A DNA stretch of 64,000 nt, taken from the NCBI GenBank assembly GCA_022457065.1, contig JAJGBQ010000005.1, positions 434,001-498,000 of the forward strand, in the 5' to 3' direction. Source of the DNA: Curvularia sp. ZM96. Taxonomy: Eukaryota; Ascomycota; Dothideomycetes; Pleosporales; Pleosporaceae. This document shows, in pieces, positions 22,096 through 33,512 of the stretch; position 1 is the first letter of the stretch; each line of letters opens with the position of its first letter. The notes below the pieces were generated by a model that was given only the letters and a program-made list of their open reading frames with translations, ran no database searches and had not been told where the DNA came from. Both the position numbers and the translations under genes were made by a program.

Positions 22096-22735
22096 ATGGA
22101 GGGCAATAGTACGGAAAAGGCAGCGGGAGCAGTGGCGAAAGGCCCGCGCAGCGGCACACTTGTTATCGCCATCATCATACCTTCAGTATTGATCATACTG
22201 CTGTTCGTCCTCATCATAGTGTCAGTCTTGAGCCCACGCATTTTTTCGGTTATGTTCCCTGTCTGAGCTGACAAGCAGCAATCGCCACAGGGGGTTCCTC
22301 TTCCCACGCCTTGTTCGCCACGAACTGCGTGCCCGAGAGAACCAGTTGAAGACGCGACAAGAAGAGCTGGAAAGCCACATCAAATCGCAGCATTTCTGCG
22401 AATGGCTTGCGGGCCAAAAAGAAGGCAAATCTGGGGCGCATCAGATGTCCGATCCATTATGGTGAGTTTCTACAGTGTGGTTTGTAAGTGGACTGTGGAC
22501 TATGAGCTCACATTGCCACAGTGCAATATGCCTCGACGACTTCACCGACGATGCGCAAGTCCGAGGACTGCAATGCTGCCATGCCTTTCACTCACATTGC
22601 CTGGACGAATGGTTCACAAAGTACAATGAATACTGTCCATTATGCCATGGCCCAATCATCCCCGGGCGCCGGCCGGCAAGGAGTAAAGCTCGCGAGTTGG
22701 CAGAGCCGTCGATTCCGGTAGTTCTCATGGTCTGA
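22096..22735 (+). CDS. Membrane-anchored RING-H2 E3 ubiquitin ligase
   Basis: 173 aa from exons 22096-22220, 22279-22461 and 22522-22735. After a short lumenal/extracellular N-terminus (MEGNSTEKAAG) there is one strongly hydrophobic span (TLVIAIIIPSVLIILLFVLI). Then comes a charged coiled segment RARENQLKTRQEELESH and a C-terminal RING-H2 finger with C-A-I-C, then CCHAFHSHCLDEW, then CPLC. All eight zinc ligands are in RING-H2 order (C3-H4-H5-C6). Short proteins with one transmembrane helix and a C-terminal RING-H2 are membrane E3 ligases that pair with E2 enzymes; substrates are unknown. The second intron, in phase 2, splits the codon of the first RING cysteine. The first donor (GTCAGT) is weaker than usual, so that junction is slightly less certain. 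Confidence 0.8.
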
Positions 22736-24146
22736 GGGGGAAATGGCATGAACGGTACGCGATGCACGGCGTGATGCTAATTTGTCTCAAACGAACGTCC
22801 TGAGATCCACGGACAGACGGCGTGGGATGCAGACCTAGAGAGGCAGGTGGATGGGACATGGTACTTGGGGTGCCACAGAAGTCAGTCTAGTCGCGCAGCA
22901 GACGGGAGATCTCCTGTGGAGCAAGAGTGTCCGTGGTCCCTGGCACACCAAACTAGCTACTCCTAATCAGCGTCTCGCGAGGTTGTCTCCGCACGGGTCG
23001 GGCGGGCCAGTGGGGCAACGCATGCCAGGACGGGGGAGGTCAACGGCCGCAGCCGTGGGGGTGGTGAGAGGGCTACGGTCAAGTGTTCCATGTTGATGAG
23101 GCGATATCCACGATAGAGTAACTATGGCCATATTGAACCAATACTGCGAAGAGCAAGTGACTTGGCCACGCTGATGAAGAAGTGGTAGGACACAGCAGTG
23201 TGCGTGTAGCAGCCGAGACCAGCAGAGTCCAATGGCGCTTTTTGTGCTACTTTTCGCATGGCGACAGGACGCGGTGGTGTTGTGATTGTTTGGCGGTAGT
23301 GGTGATGGTGGTAGTAGGACTAGTGCAGCCGAGGCGGGCGGGCGGGCTAGCGCTGGCACTACATGGCCGCCGTACTACGCCGGAAATGTATGTATCTGTA
23401 AGTATGCTCCGGATACTCCGTACATATACATACATACTACGAGGCCAGGCACGAGAGCGATGGCATTCGGGGCTGCTGCGAGAGAAGCCGCTGGGCCTTT
23501 GTTCGGCCAATGGCACCCGCGAGGCGCGCCGGGCCAGACGCACTCGGCATCCGGCGGGCCTCAGCCAGAATATCACGCCACATTCTGGTGGTCTGATCAA
23601 GGCCTCTTCCAGACCCGCCCGTCCCTGGCTCACCACACGAACACCGCGCTGCGCTGCGCTGCTGAGACGCCCGTTTGAGCTTCTGCTCCTCTTTTCGTCT
23701 TGCAGCCTTTGCCTGTCTCCGAGTTTGCGCCTACAAGTCCCGATTCTGCACCCGCACATGCCCGCACAGCCCCTGGCCTGGTCTCGGTGGATGCCACACG
23801 CTGTCCACCTGCTGCAATCACCGCCAAGCCCTTGTGTTTGGTCTTACTCACCATCCTTAACCTGTCCTCGCTTCCTGCTCCCAGCTGCTACCGCCACCTA
23901 CCTGGGCTTCCCTCTTCTCACACTCTCATCCCCCCACGAGGCCCGCCATCTACGACCATTACTGCCTGCATCTGGTTAAAAGTGACAGGCGTGCCCGCGC
24001 TTATATCCTCGACCCGCACCCGGTCCTTATCCTGCACGTCGCCGGCTAGTCTCACCTTGTGGCTTGGCCAAAGCACCTCGAGCCATTGTATCTCCTGATC
24101 AACGCGTGAGCTCTTCCGTGCCACAACCCACCCTCCGACCATCATC
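22736..24146. other. GC-rich promoter/leader region of the bHLH gene
   Basis: About 1.4 kb with no supportable gene. The last 500 bp are markedly pyrimidine-rich on the plus strand, as expected of a long 5' leader of the bHLH gene. Frames up to 265 codons cross this region but start at non-ATG codons, overlap on both strands and encode low-complexity H/P/R/S-rich strings. Confidence 0.45.
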
Positions 24147-25475
24147 ATGTCTCTCAATTGGGACGCATTCCTCAACACTGAGGGTTTCAATCTACCGAAT
24201 AACCAATGGTCGGATTCTATACCACCGGCTGCTGCCCCTCCCACCTCTCAAATGCCCAAATCTACCACCACCGACACGTCAGGTTCTTCACCTGAAGACT
24301 TCAACAACTTTGACTCTCTCCTTGGCTCTTCGTCGGCCGATCCTTACTTTGACGACTCGCTCTTCCTGTCCAACGACTACTTCCTGGGCGATCTCGACGT
24401 CCTCAAGCCATTTGGCAACTCGGTCGCCGCTGGCAACTCCACCTCGGAATCATCGCCTGAACCTGCGACCACTGCAAGTAACCCCGCATCCCAGACTCCC
24501 GCCTCGCTGGCCAACGGGTTCAATCAGTCACCCCACATGTCACCGGCCCAAAGACAGGCACTCCAACGTGCCAACACATTACCCAACCCCGCCTACGAGT
24601 CTATGTTCCCAAACAACATCGACTCTGGCTTTGTTGAGGACCTCACCTTCCCAGACGGCCCAAAGGGCCAATCATCAGCTGCAAAGCCCGCCTTGGATAG
24701 GAACCAGACGTCAATCGCGCCTAACACTACCTCCAAGCGTACCAAGAACAAGCCGGATATCCTCTCGGCATGCTGGACCTCACCACTGTGTCCTAACCAC
24801 GATCAAGACGGCCCGCCCCCAAACCCATCAACATGCGGCGGTGGATGTGCGCCCTTTTTGTTTGCCGATCAAGACAACCTACCAAGTATCAACGATCTGC
24901 TTGCCGAGCCTCAAGAAATCACAGCCGAAGACGGCATCGTAGAGATCCAGCCCAGGCCCAAGAAGCGATCAGAGAGTGACGCATCCGCCAACGGCTTCTC
25001 TACTCGTCGGTTCGACAACAATGAGCCGGATACACCCCCGACTGAGGACCGTGTAAGGACGAAGAGCGAGACGACAGAGGAGACATCCACCAAAGAATCT
25101 CCTCAAGCTCATGACGACGGAAAGCCAAAGTCTCGTCGGCGACTGCCTCACAACCAGGTTGAGCGCAAGTACCGCGAATCACTCAACACCCAGCTCGACT
25201 CCCTGAAGCGTGTTGTGCCGTCACTACAACAAAACCCCCGCGCATGCGACAGTGCTGACATTGAAGACCTACCAGCCCCATCGAAGCCTAGCAAGGCTGT
25301 CATCCTGGCTTCAGCGACTGCTTACATCAAGCAGATGGAAAAGGAAAGGAAGAGCCTGGCCGACGAAAACCAAATGCTTCGTACAAGAGTAAAGGCCCTT
25401 CAAGCCTTGGTAAAATGTGACGACTGCAGCTTAATGCAATATGTCATGGACCTGAAGATCAAGCAAGGAGCTTAA
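24147..25475 (+). CDS. devR: bHLH transcription factor, SREBP-like (DevR type)
   Basis: Intron-less 442-aa transcription factor. The DNA-binding domain lies near residues 330-410: a basic region RRRLPHNQVERKYRESLN with the E-box-contacting H...E...R, helix 1 LNTQLDSLKRVVPSL, a long loop (about 20 residues, ACDSADIEDLPAPSKPS), and helix 2 KAVILASATAYIKQMEKERKS running into a leucine-zipper-like segment. The tyrosine in RKYR replaces the usual arginine and is the hallmark of SREBP-type bHLH proteins. The N-terminal 300 residues are acidic and S/T/P-rich, as in activation domains, with a cysteine-rich block CWTSPLCPNHD...CGGGCAPF. There is no membrane segment after the bHLH, so it is not a full SREBP; it matches the Aspergillus DevR type, which acts in development and conidiation. 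The symbol is by resemblance. Confidence 0.85.
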   Translation: MSLNWDAFLNTEGFNLPNNQWSDSIPPAAAPPTSQMPKSTTTDTSGSSPEDFNNFDSLLGSSSADPYFDDSLFLSNDYFLGDLDVLKPFGNSVAAGNSTSESSPEPATTASNPASQTPASLANGFNQSPHMSPAQRQALQRANTLPNPAYESMFPNNIDSGFVEDLTFPDGPKGQSSAAKPALDRNQTSIAPNTTSKRTKNKPDILSACWTSPLCPNHDQDGPPPNPSTCGGGCAPFLFADQDNLPSINDLLAEPQEITAEDGIVEIQPRPKKRSESDASANGFSTRRFDNNEPDTPPTEDRVRTKSETTEETSTKESPQAHDDGKPKSRRRLPHNQVERKYRESLNTQLDSLKRVVPSLQQNPRACDSADIEDLPAPSKPSKAVILASATAYIKQMEKERKSLADENQMLRTRVKALQALVKCDDCSLMQYVMDLKIKQGA

Positions 25476-26155
25476 GGGACTTAATTTCCACTCAACCATT
25501 TCAAGATGCCGGCATCTGTACAGCATGGGCTTGGTGTTTTGAGAAAAAAAAAGGGGCGAACTCCGAAAAACGGGTTCTGGAGATTTGTTGTAACAATCAT
25601 GGCAGATTTCCTCATCTCCACACAACCGATAGTTTCGGCAATCGCATCTTCTGGTTGGTTGCATTTTCTCAACCCTCACGGCCGAAATCACAACAACTGC
25701 GATTTTTTGTAATGATAGGCGTCATGGCATTGGGAACGAAAAACGCGCGCGCTCAAGCGACAGCGCTCGTTGGTGTTAAGGGGCGTTATTTCATTTTCTG
25801 GCTTCGATTACATGGACACATGTAGAGCATACACCTCAGCAGAATAAATGTCCAACAATTTCTCTGGCGACTGGCGACTTGCGACTCGAGAGATGACAAG
25901 TATGCGGTGGTGATGAAGGCTGTGGAAATGGCTATATGATGAGTGTGGATTGATAGTATATTACACTAGCTATTCAGCTTCTGATGAGAATATCTCGGCT
26001 ACAGTTGTTATCAAAATGGACCATTTCGAGAATTCCATCCTGCCCAACATATATCCCCTAACGCCGCCGAAAAACAAGAAAAAGCGCCCATATTGTGCAA
26101 AAACCATGCATAACTATTCATCATCATGAATTCCGTCATCACTTTCCATATACCA
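25476..26155. other. Intergenic region between convergent genes
   Basis: Between the 3' ends of the bHLH gene and the small minus-strand gene ending at 26156. No gene seen. Confidence 0.4.
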
Positions 26156-26527
26156 TCACTCGCTCTCCGGTATCTTATTGCCACTTTCATCCGTATTCCG
26201 CACAGCAGCAGGTTGAACATAGTCATCAGCTTCTACACCACGGTTCTCTCGTCAGCCTCATTCCTTTTTCTTTTTCTTTCCTTGGTAAGGGATCAGGGAG
26301 CAGAACTCACGCATGCGACACTGCACGTATCCAATCGGCCAGACAGGCCCGTCCCACCTGTCCCAGCCATCCTCGTAAGAGATAATAGCCGCTTTCTCGC
26401 GCTCAAACGCTTCGTCGGCCGCGGCTTTTGCGGCGGCGGGGCTCATGGGTTCAGACATTTTGCGGGTGGTGGTGGTGGGGACGATAGTGGGTGTTGAGAA
26501 GATAGGGGTGTAGGGGTCGTAGAGCAT
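26156..26527 (-). CDS. Small hypothetical protein, two exons
   Basis: Proposed 97-aa protein: exon 26527-26311, a 78-nt intron with a strong GTGAGT donor, a CTGAC branch-like element and a GTAG acceptor, then exon 26232-26156. The central region AAAKAAADEAFEREKAAII followed by EDGWDRWDGPVWPIGYVQCR looks constrained, with tryptophan-glycine-aspartate spacing rather than random sequence. After splicing it ends in a short acidic tail (RNTDESGNKIPESE). Without splicing the frame would run into KKKKKE from the intron. I do not recognise a family. The start could instead be the internal ATG (MSEPMSP), 23 codons later. Confidence 0.5.
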
Positions 26528-27259
26528 GTAAAATGCTATAGTGAAGAATTATTTTGGATATTTGTGAGCCTTGTTATTGATTGCGCACGTTGAATACTTA
26601 GTCTGTGGAATACTAATCTGAGAGAACCTATTTTCTGCTGTCTTATAGTCGTATGTTGACGCCTTGTTCGAGGGGGCGATTCAAGACGGCGCGCGTGGGG
26701 TGAGAGGATCCAATATTTTTTTGTTGGTATCCACGTGCGGTGACCAGAAACGTAACGCTGTCTCCAGATATTTGCGCCATCTGTGAAACGGTATAGAGTT
26801 GTTGCCATGCACTGGTGTCGTGGATGTCGGAGGGATCCGGGACGTAGGAGTGTGGTGGCGAGACCGGGGGGCTCCGCGTACTGTCACGCCATGTATGTCT
26901 CCCCACTATAGGAATGATGGGGCATTATTTTCACATATGGGCTATGCAGTATTCTCTTCTCCCCAATGAGGTCGCCTTCGGTGAACATGCGCGTTCGGTA
27001 TGTGCTCTGGTGTGGATTCGACGAGGGTCACACCATGGTGCTCCACTGTCAACATCCCTCATTTGCGTTCATGTGGCCAGGATGGGATAGCAAGTTGAGC
27101 GCTACACAACAACGTCTTTAATAAACTCGATCGAGAGCATTTTCTTGTATATCAACACCGATCCAAAACATCCATACACTAGTCCTCACCACATCCACAT
27201 ACACACAACAATCGAGTCCAATATCCCAGCCTCGGTCAGATCGACTAGAACAAAGCTTC
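26528..27259. other. Shared upstream region of two divergent small genes
   Basis: Between the divergently read genes starting at 26527 and 27260. No further gene supported. Confidence 0.4.
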
Positions 27260-27718
27260 ATGTCGCTATACCCAAACATACTCCACGCATCTACCTACAA
27301 CACCATGCTGGCCCAGCACGTACAGCCCACTCCGGAGCCACCAAATCCTCCTTCTCATCCTCCTCAGCAACACCACCACGAACACGCCGACCACCACATC
27401 TCCACAACCCTCACAACCCTCCTCACCCACCTCTTCGCTCCAACCGCACACCTCCAATGCACATGCTCAGCACCCATCTGGTCACCTTCCCCCTCTTCCA
27501 GCCCCCGAGCGCGGCCCAAACTCCTTCCGGACGACGACATGGTACTGCTAGTCCCAGCTGAACAAGACGGCGCACCACTGTGTCGGGAGGCGGGGATTGA
27601 AGGGTGGAAGGCAAAGATCGAGCGGGAAGAAGGAAGGGAGGTAGGGGAAAAGAGGAGAAGGAGGAGGAGTATAGAGTGGTTGGCGGGTGTGATTTCAAGA
27701 GAGGGTGGCGGAGCTTAG
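27260..27718 (+). CDS. Hypothetical protein, 152 aa
   Basis: An intact ATG-initiated frame. The N-terminus is rich in P, H and Q (PSHPPQQHHHEHADHH). A short helix ISTTLTTLLTHLFAPTAHL is followed by CTCSAPIW and a region DDDMVLLVPAEQDGAPLCREAGIEGW that looks folded, and then a basic stretch REVGEKRRRRRSIEWLAGVI. No family is recognised. It could be a lineage-specific gene; the opposite strand also has open frames, so the call is moderate. Confidence 0.45.
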   Translation: MSLYPNILHASTYNTMLAQHVQPTPEPPNPPSHPPQQHHHEHADHHISTTLTTLLTHLFAPTAHLQCTCSAPIWSPSPSSSPRARPKLLPDDDMVLLVPAEQDGAPLCREAGIEGWKAKIEREEGREVGEKRRRRRSIEWLAGVISREGGGA

Positions 27719-28170
27719 AGTGGGAAAGAAGAAGAAGAAGGATGGATACTGTGTTGTTCTGCCCACTGCTTGTTATCTTCTTGACATGAATTTTCCTCTG
27801 GAAGGGGGGTTGTAATTCTTTTTCTTTTTCCAAGAGTATAGGAGGAGAAATAGCATAGGTTTGGGGATTTAGCGGGAGTTACCTTCGTGAAGGGGATATA
27901 CCAGATGTCTTTATTGTTTTCATTTTCATTTTCCTTCTTTCCTTCTTCTGTATTTGCGATATTTCATGGCAGAGAGAATGCATGAAATGTGTCTTGCAGC
28001 TTGAGCATATTCAAAGCAGCAGGAGCTCCTGCTATATCAATTCTAATAGGTTACATATCGACTGAAAAGATGATTGTTTTTTGGGCTTAAATTGTGTTTT
28101 TGACAATAATGAAGCTGTGGAGGAGCAATAGTACACGATAGAGGAGCTCAGGTGATCTAGTATTGGACCA

Positions 28171-28193
28171 CTGCCTCCCCTACTAGGAGGCAG
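28171..28193. repeat. Hairpin 1: 8-bp perfect inverted repeat
   Basis: CTGCCTCC at 28171-28178 pairs exactly with GGAGGCAG at 28186-28193 around a 7-nt loop. It is GC-rich in an otherwise AT-rich stretch. Confidence 0.6.
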
Positions 28194-28218
28194 CTTTGAT
28201 ATATATCCATGAGCTTGT

Positions 28219-28244
28219 AGGCTAGGCTTAGGTGAGCCTAGCCT
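28219..28244. repeat. Hairpin 2: 10-bp perfect inverted repeat
   Basis: AGGCTAGGCT at 28219-28228 pairs exactly with AGCCTAGCCT at 28235-28244 around a 6-nt loop, 25 bp after hairpin 1. The arms themselves are built from the direct repeat AGGCT. Confidence 0.6.
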
Positions 28245-28776
28245 TAGGAACAAATGAAATGAGTGCCAAAAGAGCTTGGCAAGCTGTATCAGCCTCGTTC
28301 GACAGAAGCAATACCCATCACATGGTTAAATCTTCGGAAACATGATTCAGGAAGACAGTTGTAACTGCACGGTATTTCAAATGTTGATTACAACATACTA
28401 AGGATATTTGATCAGGTTGGTCTTTCCATTCTACATGGTCTTTTGCAACTCTACATTCAAACAATTTCTGTCTAGGAAATCGGTAACAGCCGTTCCGCTC
28501 GAATACTTTACTCTCACTACACTTCACTACCCCACCATAAACCCCCGAGAACCCTGATTCCTTGCACATCCCCGCATCTAGACCCACCAAAAGAAATATG
28601 TTCTCGATTACTGTTGATCATCTACCGTCTACTAGCTCCTTGGCAGAAAAAGATGTCACTGCTGATTTCTGATTGGTCCGGGCATAATGCCAAAATCCTT
28701 GCTTAAAAAGGAGCTGCCAACTACATTGCAATGCGAGTAAATAGCCAGACCAGGGCCTTATAATTTCGCAGTCGAC

Positions 28777-30058
28777 ATGGATACGATTGAGCACGGGGCA
28801 TTACATAATGCTCAGAATGGAAGGAGAAGCGATGGGGAAGATATCGAGAAAGTTGGTGGCGAGCAGGAAAAGGGAGTCGACAGCGTTGCAGGTAAGAAGG
28901 GCGACGTAGTATACCAGAAACGGAAACTCATTTTTGTCGACAGGATCCGATAGAGGAAAGAAGGAACTTCCACCACTCAAGGGCTTGTCATTCCTGGATC
29001 GCTTTTTAGTCATATGGATCATCCTTGCCATGGGAATAGGGATCGCTATAGGCAATACTGTCGACGGCGTAGGACCAGCGTTGCAAAAAGGCGAATTTGT
29101 CGGTGTGAGCGTACCAATAGGTATGTGATAGCCAGGCCGCCAACTACCTCACTGAAGACTGACTAACGACTGCACAGCAATTGGCTTACTTGTCATGATG
29201 TACCCAATACTCTGCAAGGTCCGATACGAGACGCTGCACCTGCTGCTCAAGTCCAAGGAACTGTGGATCCAAATTGCCGTCTCCTTTGTCCTGAACTGGA
29301 TAATCGCTCCGCTCTTCATGGTGGGCCTTGCCTGGGCCTTTCTGCCAGACCGCCAGGACCTACGCGAAGGCTTGATCTTTGTCGGCATAGCGAGATGCAT
29401 CGCCATGGTGCTCGTCTGGACCGATCTTGCCCAGGGCGATGGCGACTACTGCGCGGTCCTCGTCGCCTTCAATTCGATACTGCAAATTGTCCTATTTGCG
29501 CCCTTCGCCGTTTTTTATATCCAGGTAGTCAGCCACGGCGAAAAGACGTCGGTATCATACGAAGGTGTTGCACAAAGTGTAGGGGTATTTCTCGGCCTAC
29601 CCCTCGGTGCAGCGGTAGTTACACGGCTCGTGTTGAGAACGTTGTTGGGAGAAGATCGATATCAGCGCCGGTTCATCAGATACATTGCACCTTTCTCCCT
29701 GATTGGCCTGCTCTACACCATCATCGTCCTCTTCGCAAGTCAGGGCGCGCACGTCGTCAGACAGATTACAGATGTTCTCCGCGTTTGCGCGCCATTACTT
29801 GTCTACTTCTTCGTCGTATTCACCAGCACAGTTTGGTTCTGCTGGAAAATGGGCTTTGGGTACAAGGTTAGTTGTACGCAGAGTTTCACTGCCGCGAGTA
29901 ACAACTTCGAACTTGCAATTGCAGTTGTAGTCGCCGTGTATGGAGCAGGAAGTGGGCAAGCTCTGGCAAGTACGGTTGGACCTCTGATCGAAGTGCCAGT
30001 CCTTGTGCTGCTAGTATATGTGTTGAAGTGGATCCGGATGAAATGGCAATGGGTCTAG
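28777..30058 (+). CDS. acr3: ACR3-type arsenite efflux transporter
   Basis: Plasma-membrane arsenite/antimonite exporter of the BART superfamily, 390 aa. Exons 28777-28891, 28944-29120 and 29178-30058; introns of 52 and 57 nt, both phase 1. After a charged 55-residue N-terminus come ten predicted membrane spans beginning SFLDRFLVIWIILAMGIGIA. Family landmarks are present: MMYPILCKVRYE, the essential cysteine in VGIARCIAMVLVW, and QSFTAASNNFELAIAV with the conserved Asn-Asn and Glu of the transport path. The protein ends within the family's normal range. No arsenate reductase or ArsH gene lies beside it, so it stands alone. No frame damage. Confidence 0.95.
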
Positions 30059-33000
30059 AAGGTGTGAGATCGAAAAGAATCGGCTGCGATCAGATTCGCC
30101 CCCGGAAGAATACCAGAACAGGAAATTGGTATCCTGGCATAGAGAGGGATCATTCGGAAATGGCCTTGGCTCAGGATTTGCTTGTTCGTAATGGGTAGCG
30201 GCATCTACCCGTTGATTGATCGTAACCCGATGACCTGCATAAGCCAGATGGGCTTCGATGCGATTCCAGCTAGGTGTATCCGGGAGTTGGTCCCAGTGGG
30301 GGTGATACCCAAGTAGCGGGACCCGTAGCCGTGGATTGAGGGTAGACTTGGAACGTTGTAAGGCTTGTGCTCATTTCCTAATTTCTCCATATACCGAGAC
30401 GCAGACTGGATCTTTCTGCAAATCACACAACCTCTGTGCAACATGAAGAGAGGTGTCGCCGTCTGATTTGCAAGGAGGCGCAGAACCCGTTGTCAAATGC
30501 GCTCGGAGAAGATTCCTTACTCACTTGCAGTGCTTTCGCTTAGCAAATACGACATGCTTTAGGCGCATAGAATTCTGCGTCAGATCTTACCACCTGACCA
30601 ACACCAGCCAGGGTACATCTCCCGTACAAACCCCATACGGAGATACATTCCTCACACGGACCATGCGGCTTACAAAACCGAAGCCACAAGAGACGGTGGA
30701 AATTTTGAAATACGGCAGGGCGGTGAGAGATGGGCGTGATCTTATCATGTTGATAATGATCAGCCGGTGGCTCATACGGCAGCAAGACTCATTAATCGTG
30801 CATGAACCTGCGCACTAGGAACCGATGATCGCAAAAAGCCAGCGACGGGCTGGATTCTGTGAGACCGAGAATACGAAATCCTTCCGTCAAACGGTACATC
30901 AGGGGTGTTGCAAGAAGACTGACCTCCGAGGCGTTTGCTTCCATACCATTAAGAGACCCAGTCATGGCGGAGATAGGCGCTCCACGGAAACGCCGATTCG
31001 TCGCCAAAGACGGAGTGCAAATGGTGTCGCCATAGTCTGACTGAACCTCATGTGCAGCATAGGAGCTATTGCATGCGAGTGTTGATTGCAGACACGCAGC
31101 TAGAAATTTCCATATACGTACATACATTTCAATGCATTTATTGGTTGTGCCCCACAATCCTACTACGAATGTACACACGTAGTTTGACTAGTTGCACAAA
31201 CTGAGCAAGCACAGGCCGAATGGCTTTGTACCGTCGCAGAGGACCAAAGTTTGTCAATATCGTACGTGATGGCAGACTTGGCACCAGCCTCAAGGTTACG
31301 GTTGTAAGCAGCCGCTACGCCGGGTGGAGCACTTTTCAACAATCCCTGTGCATCCTGCTGGCACACCAGTTCGGAGATTTGGTGGCTCTGCAACTGCTGG
31401 ACATGACTCCAAGGTCCAAAACTTAGCCATTCGTGGTATTTCGCGACAAAGACAGCTTTGTATACCAGTTTGATTGACATTGCATGAGAGTGGGTAATAA
31501 CGAGGTTTTTGCTCGGCACGGCTGTCGCGACATGTGAGGAATATTTGGTCCGCCGTGAAAGATGCAGGATACAGAGTGCATTGTTCAATCGGCCACAACT
31601 TTATATGTAATCAAGCACATTGTTGATGGCGCGTCCAAGAACAGTCTCTCGGGTCAGGCCTCGGGCGTAAACTTGGCGTTTGTTGGAATCAGGTCCTGCT
31701 TACTCACGCTATACGATCGGTAGACAAAAATGAAGCTGCATTATTCTTTCCTTTATGGTGCACAGCTTCGCCAACGTGGTTATGATAGTGGTGGGAACTT
31801 CGGACAGCCACTCCGCAACCTTGACAGAAAGCCGCAATAAGCGCCAGACACTGAGACAGAGGCCGAGAGAAGCTCCGTGTGTTCATGAAGATTAGGCATG
31901 ACGTAGAGAAGGCCGCATTTGGGCAGGTGTTTGAGAGGTCGAGAGAGGATCTTGCGCATCGGGGCAGTTATGCTTGATGCCGATGTTTGTTTCGTCGATG
32001 GTGCCAGCCGAGCCGTCGGGCGCAGAACGGCGTGCTCAGTTACCAACGCACACGTTGCTCTTAACAGCTGCAATATAAATGGAACATATCCATGACGGCT
32101 GAAACTCATTGCTCCAATGCGCTAGGACGGCGGCAGGGCCTCGGCTGCCATGGTCTTTTGTCTCAGGAGTGTCAGATGTGTGCGCCCCGCATGCGCTTCA
32201 CCGTGCAGTCGACGAATACTGTGGCTCGACGCGCGCCTCGCAGCGGGGACCCACGTGCTTGTTGCCAGCGGAGACAAGCATCTGCCTTGCAGATGACTGT
32301 CAAATGGGTATAACAGGTTGCTTCTACGTTGGAAGGAAACGGGTGTCCCTTTCCGTCCGTTGTTTCGAGAAGGGCGGACTGAGGGTTCTGGAGCGAACAA
32401 AGATGGTGTTCATGCAGTTGGGCCGGTTGGCGGCACGCCAGTCGCACTTTTCTTTCCCAGCCTTGTGGAGCACCCGGGACAGCGGTTCCGCCAGGCTAGC
32501 GACGACCGTGTTTCAATCTGCCCTGCCCGTCTGACCGTCTGGCTGTCGAGCGCTCCCCGCACTCTTGTCGCCTCGACACCACCTCAGGCCTGAATGTTCG
32601 TCTTGAACCTTGCAGCTATTCCTTGCAACGTTGCATCGGCCTGGCGCGATGCAGCCGTTCGGACTGTAGCTGAAACTGCTCCTCTCTGTTCCGTCAACAG
32701 GGACCGTCGGACGTCGCTACCGCCCCCTTCCCCCCCAGTAGGACCTGGATCGCTGCCGCTGACAAAGGGGAGGAAAAAGGATTGTCATCGTGGTGCACTC
32801 ATGTTGCTGGCGGCCAGTGCCGGAGGCAGGCGACAGCAGACGTGGAGAGTGGGCCGCGTGCCCCTTGGGCCCCCTTTGAATACGACACTAGTAAGAGCTC
32901 CAAGTTGTGGTTGCCCCATGGCATTGGGTAGATGGCGCACGGCCAGGGCCTAGCAGCTCGCAGTGTTCAGTTCGCGAGCTCGACAGTCTTTCCGTGTGCG

Positions 33001-33489
33001 GCGCAGCTGAGGGGGACGGCAGCTAAGAGCCGCCAGCGCAACATGTATGATCCTAGGCGAACCACCCATCCGGGAGCGTAGTCGACTCTGGCACCCATCG
33101 GCGTCTTGACTATGTCCCGTGTCGGCGATTGCATGAGCATCGCACAGCCAATCTCACACGTTGCTTTTCTAAATTTGTCAGCGGGAGCAGCGCTCTTTGG
33201 TTGCATGCATAAAGGACATGGACGGGTTCCTGTTTGTGTGTACGTCGAAGCGATGCTGACTAGGTGTAGGGCGCGGCAAGGATCTACGCCCCGGTGCCCT
33301 ATGACATAGGTCACTAGTGAGGCCTGTCAACTCTACATGGACAAACCAGGACGCCCATGTTAATTCTGTACATGGCGGCGGCCCACTTACTCTACCAGCT
33401 GGGCAGAACACATGCGTGCCTCACCGCCGGGTCAATCACTGCGATGCTGCTCGTATTACAGTTGCCGACTGCAGTCTGTAGTCTGGTCG

Positions 33490-33512
33490 ACACACACACG
33501 CACACGCACACG
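33490..33512. repeat. AC/ACGC simple repeat
   Basis: A run of ACACACACGCACACGCACAC, directly followed by an AATAAATAAAAATAAAAA tract. Confidence 0.8.

Larger units (their letters stand above)
27719..28776. other. Intergenic region with two strong hairpins
   Basis: About 1 kb upstream of the ACR3 gene. It carries two perfect inverted repeats (listed separately). A TATA-like CTTAAAAAGG lies near 28700, about 75 bp before the ACR3 start. Confidence 0.45.

Noticed and set aside
23182..23979. Long open frame (265 codons) on the plus strand upstream of the bHLH gene
   Set aside because: Starts at GTG, encodes a low-complexity R/H/S/L string, is mirrored by open frames on the other strand and lies in GC-rich leader DNA. 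No domain.
29866..29880. Possible very short intron in ACR3 after FGYK (GT...CAG)
   Set aside because: It would be only about 12 nt, far below the 46-nt minimum seen in this window; the sequence reads in frame as VSCTQSFTAAS, which fits the family without splicing.
32109..32953. Several overlapping 90-140-codon frames on both strands
   Set aside because: High GC makes stop codons rare here; frames overlap each other, use non-ATG starts and show no motif.
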